DNA of 64,000 nucleotides from Inquilinus sp. KBS0705. Its GTDB lineage: Bacteria > Bacteroidota > Bacteroidia > Sphingobacteriales > Sphingobacteriaceae. The notes below the pieces were generated by a model. It did not search any database. It saw nothing but the letters and a program-made list of their open reading frames with translations, and was not told the DNA's origin. The stretch is from assembly GCA_005938025.2 (NCBI GenBank), contig VCCI02000004.1, forward strand, positions 248,001-312,000, given 5' to 3'. Shown here piece by piece: positions 44,248 to 53,483 of the stretch. The position numbers were made by a program, and so were the translations under genes. How positions within the stretch are numbered: position 1 is the first letter of the stretch; every line of letters begins with the position of its first letter.

Positions 44248-45579
44248 TTAAACCGCGTCTGATAACGAACTAAAGGTAAAGTCGCGTATTTTCATAGGCG
44301 GTATCAGGTAGCTGCGGTAGCTTTCTACACTGATGCTGCGCTCCTGCTTACCTAGGGCTTCCAGGTTGTTCAGCATAATAACCGGGCTCTCGTTAAACCT
44401 GAAGTTTTTAACAGGGAACATGATCTTTCCGTTCTCGATATAAAACGTACCATCACGGGTGAGGCCTGTTAGCAGCAGCGATTGCGGGTCGACCATACGG
44501 ATATACCACAGGCGCGACACCAGTATGCCCCGTTCGGTGCTTTTTATTAACTCTTCCAATGTGGCATCGCCGCCATCCATAATAATATTGCTTGGGCCGG
44601 GTACCGGTGCTACACCCTTTTTTTGCGCCCAAAAACGTGAGTACGATAAGTTTTTTACCACCCCTTTATCAATCCACATGGTTTTTTCGCGTGGCAAACC
44701 ATCGCCGCCCCAGGTTGCGCCAGGCAGGTCGGGGTTAAAGGGATCAGAATAGATGTTCACTTTAGGGTCTACCAATTGCTCGCCCAAACGGGTGCCGCCG
44801 CCTTTTTTACTTAAAAAGCTGCGGCCTTCTTCGGCGCTGCGGGCATCAAAGCGAAACATATTCTCCAGCATGTAGGTAGCTGCAACTGGCTCTAATATCA
44901 CCATGTATTTACCCGGCTCAATAGCCTTTGCACCTACCGAACCATTTGCTTTCATGGCAGCCACACGGGTGGCTGATGCGGTATCTAATTTGCTTACATC
45001 TGTAAAACCACGCGCTGCATAGCCCGAGCCGGTGCCGGCATCGTTACGCAAGGTAACCGAAAAGGTAACATCGCTGCTTTTGTTATAGGCAAACAAACCT
45101 TTAGAGTTCATTACCGCGTAAAACCCTGTCGAGTTCTCTAAAAAGCCCGCTGCGTTCAATTTGGCTTCTTTGGCTACTGCTAAACTTTTGCCCACCATTT
45201 CGGCACGGCTATCGGGTGTCATACCAGCGGTATTGGCATTGTAGGTGATAGATTCCTTAAACTCGCTTTGGCCAAGCATAGGCATATACTCCGAGTTTTC
45301 GGGAGCCAGCTGTGCCAGCTCTTCTGATCGGCGCACCACGCGCTCCAAAGCGGCATCGTCAAACTCATCAATAGTGGCCGAGCCTGCCTTTTTGCCGTAA
45401 ACCGATGTTACCGATAAACCTACCGTACTAATATCGCCCGCGGTTGAAACCGCGTTTAAAGCATAGCGAACGTTGCCGCCCTCGCTGCCGCTAAGGCCTA
45501 CTTCACACTCGTCGGCTTTTGAATAGCTAAGCACTTTCTTTAATAAAGCCTGTGCTTGTTCTTTTGTATATATAGGCAT
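44248..45579 (-). CDS. TldE/PmbA-family protein, copy 1
   Basis: The 443-residue protein belongs to the TldD/PmbA (TldE) family, which forms heterodimeric peptidases in E. coli and archaea; TldE itself lacks the metal-binding motif. No HExxxH motif and no signal peptide are seen here. It lies four bases after tldD copy 1 and ends the minus-strand operon at a perfect terminator. It is a full-length paralogue of the gene at 57789-59126 and both end FTFSSLSDA[VI]. Confidence 0.9.
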   Translation of the reverse strand: MPIYTKEQAQALLKKVLSYSKADECEVGLSGSEGGNVRYALNAVSTAGDISTVGLSVTSVYGKKAGSATIDEFDDAALERVVRRSEELAQLAPENSEYMPMLGQSEFKESITYNANTAGMTPDSRAEMVGKSLAVAKEAKLNAAGFLENSTGFYAVMNSKGLFAYNKSSDVTFSVTLRNDAGTGSGYAARGFTDVSKLDTASATRVAAMKANGSVGAKAIEPGKYMVILEPVAATYMLENMFRFDARSAEEGRSFLSKKGGGTRLGEQLVDPKVNIYSDPFNPDLPGATWGGDGLPREKTMWIDKGVVKNLSYSRFWAQKKGVAPVPGPSNIIMDGGDATLEELIKSTERGILVSRLWYIRMVDPQSLLLTGLTRDGTFYIENGKIMFPVKNFRFNESPVIMLNNLEALGKQERSISVESYRSYLIPPMKIRDFTFSSLSDAV

Positions 45580-45583
45580 ATTG

Positions 45584-47221
45584 TTATCCGATCTTTCTTT
45601 TTGTGTTAATTACATTAACTCCGTTAAATCTTGCTGTTGATGCACCATGCGATACCGCGCTGCTTTGGCTTGGCTGGCCCTTACCATCGTTAAACGCGCC
45701 GCCCAGGCGGTAATCGTTCTTATCGCAAACCTGCGTGCACGAGTTCCAAAACTCGCGGGTATTGGCCTGGTAGGCTACATCATTTAGCATACCCACTATT
45801 TTACCGTCTTTTATCTCGTAAAACAACTGCCCGCCAAACTGGAAGTTATAACGCTGCTGATCGATAGAGAAAGATCCGTCGCCAATGATATAGATACCTT
45901 TCTCTACATTTTTGATCATATCATCAACACTCAGCGGGGTTTTACCCGGCTGTAACGATACGTTTGGCATGCGCTGAAATTGCACATCCTGCCAGCTTTG
46001 TGCATAGCAGCAGCCCTGCGATTCTTTAAGGCCGATAATATGTGCCTGGTCGCGAATGGCCTGGTAATTTACCAGTATGCCATCTTTTATGATATCCCAT
46101 TTTTTGGTACCCACACCTTCATCATCATAACCAACAGCACCAAGCGAACCTACCTGGGTTTTGTCGCCCACAATGTTTACCTGCTTGCTGCCAAACTCAA
46201 AATTGCCCGATTTCCATTTATCCAGCGTTAAAAAACTGGTACCGGCAAAGTTGGCCTCGTAGCCCAACACACGGTCAAGCTCGGTAGGGTGTCCCACCGA
46301 TTCGTGGATGGTTAGCCAAAGATGACTTGGATCAAGCACCAGATCGTATTTACCCGGGTCTACAGATTTTGCGGTCAGTTTTTCTCCGGCTTGTTTGGTA
46401 GCAAACTTGATATCTTCCATCATATCGTACCGGTTTTTATAGCGCGGTGTAACACCGCCAACCGTTTCGGCCGGCGAGGCGTTCAAATACTCGTAGCTCA
46501 TGCCCACCGGCGAGCTTAACGAACGGCGCGTTTCAAACGAACCTTTTGATGGGTCTATTTTAGTTACCGTAAAGCTCGGGTAAAATCGGTGTATATCCTG
46601 GTCGATGTAGGAGCCATCGGTTGAGGCAAAGTACTTTTGCTCATTTACCGCAAAAATGGTAGAATTTACAAAGTTTGCTCCCCCACCCATGGCAACCGCA
46701 TTAGCGCCAAGCAGCAGGTCAACCTTTTCTTTAATAGGCACTTCAAAGGCATTCTTTTCGATAGGTGTTTTCCAGCTTACTTCGCCGTAGCCCTTTTGTG
46801 GTGCCAGTTGTACCGGCGCGCTGCCCAATTTAGCATTGGCCTTTGCAACGGCAACCGCTCGCTGCGCTGTTTTGGCAATACCCGTCTTTGTAACATCGTT
46901 TGACGCGGCAAAGCCCCAGCAACCATTGGCTATAACACGTATACCCACCCCATAAGATTCGGTGTTGGCTACGTTGGTTACCCGGTTTTCGCGGGTGATT
47001 ACAAACTGGTTAAGGTAGCGGCCTATGCGCACATCGGCATAGCTGGCCCCGGCAGATTTTGCGGCGTTTAACCCGGCATCGGCCAGTTCCTTTTTAATGC
47101 GGACGTCCACATACTCCAGCGCCTGCTGCTGATCGATGTTTTTGCCAAAGCCTGGTATCGACGGGAGCATCATGGCCCCTGCGCCCATACCTGATAAATA
47201 AATAAAATCTCTTCTTCTCAA
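45584..47221 (-). CDS. TldD-family metallopeptidase, copy 1, with twin-arginine-like signal
   Basis: The 545-residue TldD-family protein has the active-site motif HESVGH (residues 306-311), the HExxxH form that binds the metal in TldD. The N-terminus MRRRDFIYLSGMGAGAMMLP carries a twin-arginine-like motif and a hydrophobic segment, so export by Tat is likely. Translation starts at TTG. It lies 15 bases after the membrane protein of the MoxR operon. It is collinear without gaps over at least 320 residues with copy 2 on the other strand. Confidence 0.92.
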   Translation of the reverse strand: MRRRDFIYLSGMGAGAMMLPSIPGFGKNIDQQQALEYVDVRIKKELADAGLNAAKSAGASYADVRIGRYLNQFVITRENRVTNVANTESYGVGIRVIANGCWGFAASNDVTKTGIAKTAQRAVAVAKANAKLGSAPVQLAPQKGYGEVSWKTPIEKNAFEVPIKEKVDLLLGANAVAMGGGANFVNSTIFAVNEQKYFASTDGSYIDQDIHRFYPSFTVTKIDPSKGSFETRRSLSSPVGMSYEYLNASPAETVGGVTPRYKNRYDMMEDIKFATKQAGEKLTAKSVDPGKYDLVLDPSHLWLTIHESVGHPTELDRVLGYEANFAGTSFLTLDKWKSGNFEFGSKQVNIVGDKTQVGSLGAVGYDDEGVGTKKWDIIKDGILVNYQAIRDQAHIIGLKESQGCCYAQSWQDVQFQRMPNVSLQPGKTPLSVDDMIKNVEKGIYIIGDGSFSIDQQRYNFQFGGQLFYEIKDGKIVGMLNDVAYQANTREFWNSCTQVCDKNDYRLGGAFNDGKGQPSQSSAVSHGASTARFNGVNVINTKRKIG

Positions 47222-47236
47222 AGTTTATCCTCCAAT

Positions 47237-49006
47237 TTATAATGAAAACTTAGTTTCTATCCATAAGAAAGTACACGCTGCCAGCAGCAGGATATAAAAA
47301 TATATTTTCGGCACAGCAATCTGTACTTTTTGCTGTATCTGTTTTGTTACAATAGTATTTGCCGTATGGGCTGCCGCGTATTTGGTTGTTGCCGATAGTC
47401 TTTCTGCCGCCTGAACGCCCGGCCAATCCTGTTTATGATATGCATACCACCAAATGGTTTTATCGCCCTGCTTTAATTCCTGCCAGCCTTTGGCAGATGG
47501 CCAGTAAGTGGCGGTCCACTCAAAGGGAATATTGGGGTTTTGTGCAATAGGGGTGCTCTCGCCATTAATAACAACCGGTGCAAATTCGCTTTGCGTTACG
47601 GATATATCTACCGGTTCATCAACGAGCGGCAGTGTTTGGAAGCTCAATTTATTTGGTTTATCTCCATCCTTACGCGCTGCTTTGCTAATGAGGGTCGACC
47701 ATAATGCCGAGTAATCCATTTTATTGCCCGCCAGCATCCAGCTAAAAGTGTTGTTAAGCGTAGTAAACACTATTTTGCCCGAACCTAAAATTGTACTGTT
47801 TGCTAAAATATCTCCACGCGTCCCCTCTGCTATAGGCTGTGTGCCATCTCGGTAAATAATATGCGCCGGGCCTGTATTTAATTTATCTGAATTGCTTTTT
47901 TTACCTGCTATTTTAATATACGATGGCACAGGCTCTTTACCCGATGGCCTATCTACAGGGAAATCCTTTTGCAACCATGATGCTTTGCCGATACTATCCG
48001 CACGAACAATTAAGCCTAAGCCTTTATCGGCAATTTGTTGTTTGAGTACCGCGCTTTCGGCGACGCTTAGGGCTGTTATCACCGACAGATCGCCCAATAC
48101 CACATCAAATTTATTAAGCGTGGCGGGCGACAGGCTGTTTAAGTTAAGTTGCTCTGTATTGATGTATTCGGTATTGAACTTACCCTTACTTATAGCCGAC
48201 CGCAAAGCAACCGCATAACCATTTTCGCTTAGCCAGTTCTTTAAAAAGCGGGTCTCAAAATCGGGTGATGCGGTTAGCATTAGTATTTTTAGTGGCTTTA
48301 CCGGTATTATTTGTACCGGCACATCTCCCTGCGTAATGGTATCGTTGCCCATAACCGCTTGCAGTGTATAAACCACCTTACCGGTTGTTTTAGGCTGTGT
48401 ACTTAATGTAAAAGACGATTGCCCGCCCGGGTTAATAACCGCAGTTGCCAATACGGTATTTAATCCTTTCAATAGCAGCTTTACCTTTTGTGTCGATGGA
48501 TTATTATAGGTTCCTTGTACAATTAAGTCTTCGCCGGCTTTTATGGCTTTGTTCCAGCTTATATGGCTTACCCCTGCAGGTATGGCCGAGGGATGAAAAG
48601 CAAGGGGCAACGCGTTCAACTGTTTTAACTCGACGGGTTTTAAGCCATAACCATATACATCTAAAGCCCGTGTAGTATCAATTTCGTCGGCACCGCTTAT
48701 AAGCTGCACTTTGGGGTACGCCTTTTTAATTTCTTTATCCAATGTTAGGGCTTTGGCTATATCCTTTAAACTATCTGTAGCAAAGCCGGGTGTGAGTAAT
48801 ATAGTTTTACGTGTAGCTGAAATGCTTTGTTGGGTATGATAGCTTAGCGGCAAAGCTATACAAGCTAAACATGCTGCTGCCACAAGCACCGACAATAAGC
48901 GCCAAAGTAGATTTGCCTTTACAGCGCGCTTGTACTCCATCCAGGTAAAAAACCCTGCCAGTAACAGGCAGATGATGCAAACTATGTATGTAAAGTTCGC
49001 TATCAT
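47237..49006 (-). CDS. Large membrane protein of the MoxR/BatA block (unknown)
   Basis: The 589-residue protein has two N-terminal membrane segments (about 5-22 and 32-55), a long periplasmic or cytoplasmic region with a glutamine-amidotransferase-like fold (KILMLTASPDFETRFLKNW) and a C-terminal membrane helix ending KIYFYILLLAACTFLWIETK. This layout resembles the large proteins that accompany BatA/DUF4175 in aerotolerance-type operons. Its start overlaps the preceding gene by four bases (49003-49006). Function unknown. Confidence 0.75.
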   Translation of the reverse strand: MIANFTYIVCIICLLLAGFFTWMEYKRAVKANLLWRLLSVLVAAACLACIALPLSYHTQQSISATRKTILLTPGFATDSLKDIAKALTLDKEIKKAYPKVQLISGADEIDTTRALDVYGYGLKPVELKQLNALPLAFHPSAIPAGVSHISWNKAIKAGEDLIVQGTYNNPSTQKVKLLLKGLNTVLATAVINPGGQSSFTLSTQPKTTGKVVYTLQAVMGNDTITQGDVPVQIIPVKPLKILMLTASPDFETRFLKNWLSENGYAVALRSAISKGKFNTEYINTEQLNLNSLSPATLNKFDVVLGDLSVITALSVAESAVLKQQIADKGLGLIVRADSIGKASWLQKDFPVDRPSGKEPVPSYIKIAGKKSNSDKLNTGPAHIIYRDGTQPIAEGTRGDILANSTILGSGKIVFTTLNNTFSWMLAGNKMDYSALWSTLISKAARKDGDKPNKLSFQTLPLVDEPVDISVTQSEFAPVVINGESTPIAQNPNIPFEWTATYWPSAKGWQELKQGDKTIWWYAYHKQDWPGVQAAERLSATTKYAAAHTANTIVTKQIQQKVQIAVPKIYFYILLLAACTFLWIETKFSL

Positions 49007-51126
49007 GGTTTGGCCTGTTTAAGGTTTTTATAGTATTGTTCAGACAGGCCCATATCCGTCGCGCTTGCATCAGCGGAAGGGGTATTCTTCGCGGGATTAA
49101 GCGTCTTTTGTATGGCACGCTCCACTATATCAATATCGTTAGCGTAAGCGTTAGCTTTTTGTGCTGCCAATATCCTGCGCATAGCGCTTAACGATGTTAG
49201 GTAGATACCCGGCTCGGCAGATGCCTTTGCAGCCAGTTGCTGGTTGGCCAATTGCAAAACGCGGCTGTCTGTTGCTTTTAAAACCGGGTCTATCTTTAAT
49301 CCTTCTAAAACATTAACCGCTTTTTTAAGTGCATCCTGCTCATCAGCGCCGGGTTTTATATCCTGCCGGTTTAGGGGTTCAATAATTTTATCCAGTTCGC
49401 CGCTCAGGCGTTTTTCCATTTTTAGCGGCGGCGGGTTATAGGATGTTTTGGCCACAAAGGAGCGGGACTTTTGCTGCAGGTCTTTTAACAAACGCAGGGC
49501 CTTGTAAGCAAATGGCAGTGCCGCCTGCGGCTTGTACAAACGCAATTGCAATTCGGCTTTCCACATTTCGGTAAGGGTAGCTTTTAGCTGGGCCTTAATG
49601 GCAGGTTCAAAAAAACTTGCGTCGGCAGCATTGTCGTGGTCGTCGGTGTATTCCTTTAATATCTTGGTGGCATTGCTAAAATCGGCAGGGTCGGCAGGTC
49701 CTGCATCCGGCGAACCTATTTTGTCTTCGCCCTCTTCGCCTAAAAATTTGCCATAGCGCAGGCGTAATAGTTTTTGGTCGATACCCAGATCGTTGCTGCG
49801 GTTGTTAAACTTTTGTACACTGATGGTGTCCTTCTCCTTTATCAATTGCTCGGCATCAATAATAATTTGCCGCTCGCTCCTAAAAAACTCAGGTTTTAAA
49901 TTAGATCCTGTTAAAATACCATCCATACTTAGCAGCGCGGCGGTATCTTGTATACTCACGGTGTATACATCGGTACGACTTAGCTGTTGGTGCGTGTCAT
50001 GCGCCTGTACATAAAAATACAGTTCGTCGCCGGGTTCCATATTTAATGCAGGCAGACTTACCAACTTTTGTACATTGTATTGCGTACCACGTTCGCTAAA
50101 ACTCGCCGGGAAGTTAATTTTATACTCCTTAAACTTCACCCCTTCGCCTTTGCCTTTAGCCACGGTGGCTACTATTAAGGCATCAGCAATGCCGTAATCA
50201 TCATTAAGCGAGGTGCTGATATTAACCTGCTGCGTTTCGCCCGCATCAATATAGGTATAGGGCTTAGGCGTTTTAATGTGCAGTATAGGCGGCGCATCTT
50301 TTATTACCTGTACCTGGTAAAGGTCGGACAGTTTGCCATCAATACTCACCTGGTAAAAGCAGGGCCTGGCAATGATTTTTTGCGCTACCCAAAGCTTGTG
50401 CCCGTCGCGCGGGGTTAAAGCAATGCGTTCGTTATCGTTAAACAGTAACCATGCACTTTTTATGGCAATGTTGGTTTTAATTTGCCAGTTGGCCACGGCA
50501 CCTTCTTCGGCCACCATGTTAAACTTATCCTGGGTGTGCTTTGCCCTGCCGGTGTAGGCCGGTGGAGTAATAGATAGCTCCACACCATCAACCTGCGGCA
50601 AAACTACTTCGGGTTGATTGGGCGGTGTGTATGGGATAACCTTGCCATCTTTACCATAGTAAACATGCGCTTTGGGGTAAAATTTTACCAATGCAATTAC
50701 CGCCATTACAGCTACTGCCAATAATAATAATGCGGGCCATAAGCGTTTAGTAAATGGCTTATGGCTAATATCTATTCCGCTTAAAGTATGCTCGGCTTGG
50801 TTAAGTGCTAAGGTCTGTAAAACGTTTAATTCGGTTGGCGGTAAAAGTATCAGGTCGCTGCTTTCCTGCAATTCGGGGTATTGGCTGTTTAAAAAACTGG
50901 CTATGTTTTTATTGCTTATATGCCAGGGCTGATGGATAGCCAGTAGTACAATAAGCATCGCAACCCCTATCACCAAAGCCCAAAATGGCGATACCCCAAA
51001 TACATAAAACAGCAAAGCTCCGGCTATTAGCGCAGCAGATAAGGCCAGCAGCACATCGGCCACTACCTGCCATATCATATAGCGGCGGCGCAGGCCTTGT
51101 ATAATATGTATGCCCTGCTTAGCCAT
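49003..51126 (-). CDS. DUF4175-like membrane protein
   Basis: The 707-residue protein has two or three membrane segments in its first 155 residues and then a long region with beta-sandwich (about 195-400) and helical parts. The DUF4175-type pattern (paired N-terminal TMs and an Ig-like region) is common next to MoxR/DUF58/BatA genes. It overlaps BatA by eight bases and the next gene by four, which indicates translational coupling. Role unknown; probably part of an envelope complex with the MoxR ATPase. Confidence 0.75.
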   Translation of the reverse strand: MAKQGIHIIQGLRRRYMIWQVVADVLLALSAALIAGALLFYVFGVSPFWALVIGVAMLIVLLAIHQPWHISNKNIASFLNSQYPELQESSDLILLPPTELNVLQTLALNQAEHTLSGIDISHKPFTKRLWPALLLLAVAVMAVIALVKFYPKAHVYYGKDGKVIPYTPPNQPEVVLPQVDGVELSITPPAYTGRAKHTQDKFNMVAEEGAVANWQIKTNIAIKSAWLLFNDNERIALTPRDGHKLWVAQKIIARPCFYQVSIDGKLSDLYQVQVIKDAPPILHIKTPKPYTYIDAGETQQVNISTSLNDDYGIADALIVATVAKGKGEGVKFKEYKINFPASFSERGTQYNVQKLVSLPALNMEPGDELYFYVQAHDTHQQLSRTDVYTVSIQDTAALLSMDGILTGSNLKPEFFRSERQIIIDAEQLIKEKDTISVQKFNNRSNDLGIDQKLLRLRYGKFLGEEGEDKIGSPDAGPADPADFSNATKILKEYTDDHDNAADASFFEPAIKAQLKATLTEMWKAELQLRLYKPQAALPFAYKALRLLKDLQQKSRSFVAKTSYNPPPLKMEKRLSGELDKIIEPLNRQDIKPGADEQDALKKAVNVLEGLKIDPVLKATDSRVLQLANQQLAAKASAEPGIYLTSLSAMRRILAAQKANAYANDIDIVERAIQKTLNPAKNTPSADASATDMGLSEQYYKNLKQAKP

Positions 51127-52549
51127 TGGTAATCGGTTTAGTTTTATGCGATAATAAACGCTCGGCTATAAATACCAGCACTAATGCCAGCCAAAAATAT
51201 TTAGACACATCTGTTTGCTCTGTTTTTGCTGTCAATGCCGGCGATTCTCCCTTCCCCGAAATATTGGGCTGTATTTGTTGGGTGCTTAATATTCGTTGGT
51301 CGTATCTTATGGGTTGGCTGTAAACCTGGTTATCAATTAGCTTTAATATGATTTTGGGGAAATCCTCACCCCAAACCAGGTCGGTCCACAGCGGGTTAAA
51401 ATGGGTGTAAAAGTGGTAGATATTTACTTTAGGCTGCTGTTTTAAACTTAGCACCGCGTTGCCAAAACCATCCGTTAAAATAAACCCGTTTTTATCAGTT
51501 GCTGCTACTCTCTTAAATAAAGCAACATGGGCGTTTTGCGTATTTATACTTGTGTTAACTGTATTTGCCTTGCCATTAACATAGGTGAAGATATTCCCGC
51601 TTTTCAACCGCTCGCTCACCGCCTGTTCCGATAGCCAAAACAACCAATTTTGCCCGGCGGGTATCTGGTCGGCTTGCGTGTATTGTTTAATAATTGCCCT
51701 TTGTCCCGTAAAATTTACCGCAGCTGTTAAAGCAGCCATTAGGTAATGCGCATCAACAGCATACTTATTGGTATAAATGGCAATTTTTAAGGTGCTGGTA
51801 TCGGGTACAACAATTTCATTTTGGTCTATCTTAATTTCCTGTCCATTTGGCAAGCTTTGTTCTGTAAAATAAACGGCCTGCGGGTTGCTGTTACCATAGG
51901 TAACCTTGCGGGTATTGGTCCCGGTATTGGCTATAGCAGCTACCCACTTACTTGTGGAATCTGTAGGCGTGTACGTTCGCCATTGCAGGTTTAACGATAC
52001 CGCCGGTTTGCTGCCTGTAAAGTGACCAAGGTTGTTGGGCGTAAACACATACACCCGCCTTGCCGGTGATAATTTGGTATTCAACCTGCTGATTAGGCTC
52101 CAATAATTAGCTGTTGTGGTGGTATCGGCTGCTAAAGTATCTGTGAGCAGCTTTTTTATATCGGCCTTTGTGAAGCCCTGGTTAAAGTAATGAAATTCAT
52201 ACCCGGCCGCCGTAAGCGAATCTATTGTCGGTTTAAACTTTTGATAGCTCTGTTTAAAGTTTTCCTTTGGTATAAGCACCCAGCCCTTAATATTTTTATT
52301 CGACAGGTAGCTTTGCCAAACCGGTGCAGACAAAAACAGGGCCAACAAAGCCAGTAAAAGGCAACGCAACATTAACAATAATATATCCTGTATTTTAAAG
52401 CTGCGACTGCTGATTTTAGATGCCTCGGTAATTAGCGATATACTGCCAACCTTCAAGGTTTTACCCGGCCTTATATTCCACAGGTGTATAATTACCGGGA
52501 TACTTAAAGCGGCAAGTGCTGACAACCATATGGGAAATAAAAACTGCAT
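51119..52549 (-). CDS. BatA-domain membrane protein
   Basis: The 476-residue protein starts MQFLFPIWLSALAALSIPVIIHL, the N-terminal BatA signature, followed by a second membrane segment (about 58-76), a long periplasmic region and a C-terminal membrane helix (YFWLALVLVFIAERLLS). BatA proteins act with DUF58 and MoxR in envelope stress or aerotolerance. No intact VWA MIDAS motif is visible. It lies four bases after the DUF58 gene. Confidence 0.85.
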   Translation of the reverse strand: MQFLFPIWLSALAALSIPVIIHLWNIRPGKTLKVGSISLITEASKISSRSFKIQDILLLMLRCLLLALLALFLSAPVWQSYLSNKNIKGWVLIPKENFKQSYQKFKPTIDSLTAAGYEFHYFNQGFTKADIKKLLTDTLAADTTTTANYWSLISRLNTKLSPARRVYVFTPNNLGHFTGSKPAVSLNLQWRTYTPTDSTSKWVAAIANTGTNTRKVTYGNSNPQAVYFTEQSLPNGQEIKIDQNEIVVPDTSTLKIAIYTNKYAVDAHYLMAALTAAVNFTGQRAIIKQYTQADQIPAGQNWLFWLSEQAVSERLKSGNIFTYVNGKANTVNTSINTQNAHVALFKRVAATDKNGFILTDGFGNAVLSLKQQPKVNIYHFYTHFNPLWTDLVWGEDFPKIILKLIDNQVYSQPIRYDQRILSTQQIQPNISGKGESPALTAKTEQTDVSKYFWLALVLVFIAERLLSHKTKPITNG

Positions 52550-52553
52550 ACGC

Positions 52554-53432
52554 CTAATTAAACCCTTTCTTCCTTTGCACTAAAAAGCTTCTAAGGGCTT
52601 CATCCAGCGGTTCGGCAGTACTTATCATGCGATAAGCTATGCGTTTGCCTAACAATGTACTTTTAATAGTTGCCAAATGCTCCTGTAACTTTTCGGTATA
52701 GGTATCTTTAGCACGCTGGGTATTTACTTGTATGGTTTCACCGCTCTCCAGGTCTTCAAGTGTGGTAAAGCCCTTAAAGTCAAAATCCAGTTCGTTTTGC
52801 CCCATTAAATGAAACACGATGATCTCGTGTTTTAAAGCCGACAAAGAATTGAGCAAGGCATTTATCTCTCCATCGGCCTGGTACATATCCGTTATAAAAA
52901 CCAATAGCTCTTTACGCCCCGTACCGGCAAACAATTCTTTATAATGCACCGGTTTAGTAAACGCGCCGGCAGGGTCTACCTGTTGCAGATGATAAAACAG
53001 GCGCTGCAAATGCTGTGGGTCGGGTTTGGATGGGGTAGTAAAAAGCTCGCCATCTTTAAATATGTTCAATGCTACCGAGTCGCCCTGCAAATTGGCCAGG
53101 TAGGCCAGCGATGCCGCCAAAAAGCGGGCATAATCTATCTTCTTTACCCCATTATCATCGTGGTTCATAGATGCGCTGGCATCTACCAAAAACCGCACGG
53201 ATATGCTGGTCTCTATCTCCGACTCGCGGATATAATACCTGTCGCTGCGGGCAAACATGCGCCAATCCAGCCAGCGCAGGTCGTCGCCGGGCTGGTAGCT
53301 GCGGTACTGGCTAAATTCCAGGCCGGGGCCCTTTACGGTGCTTTTGTTAAAGCCATTCATAAAGCCATCAATAACCGTTTTCGCCAGCAATGGCAAATCC
53401 TTAATGGTCATTAATACTTTGGGGTCAAGCAC
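52554..53432 (-). CDS. DUF58 domain protein (VWA-like)
   Basis: The 292-residue DUF58 protein has the core signature GPGLEFSQYRSYQPGDDLRWLDW and a VWA-like fold with a MIDAS-type DASASM (FLVDASASMNH). DUF58 proteins usually partner MoxR ATPases, which remodel or activate metal-binding VWA proteins. It sits between MoxR and BatA on the same strand; the 51-base spacer to MoxR carries a GATTTTAGAT repeat. Confidence 0.93.
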   Translation of the reverse strand: MLDPKVLMTIKDLPLLAKTVIDGFMNGFNKSTVKGPGLEFSQYRSYQPGDDLRWLDWRMFARSDRYYIRESEIETSISVRFLVDASASMNHDDNGVKKIDYARFLAASLAYLANLQGDSVALNIFKDGELFTTPSKPDPQHLQRLFYHLQQVDPAGAFTKPVHYKELFAGTGRKELLVFITDMYQADGEINALLNSLSALKHEIIVFHLMGQNELDFDFKGFTTLEDLESGETIQVNTQRAKDTYTEKLQEHLATIKSTLLGKRIAYRMISTAEPLDEALRSFLVQRKKGFN

Positions 53433-53472
53433 GATAGATCTTAGATTTTAGATGTACGATTTTAGATTTGTC
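53433..53472. repeat. GATTTTAGAT simple repeat in the MoxR-DUF58 spacer
   Basis: The spacer reads as overlapping TTAGATTTTAGAT and CGATTTTAGATTTG words. Short sequence-biased repeats of this kind appear in several spacers of this window. Confidence 0.55.
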
Positions 53473-53483
53473 CTGCCGCCAGC

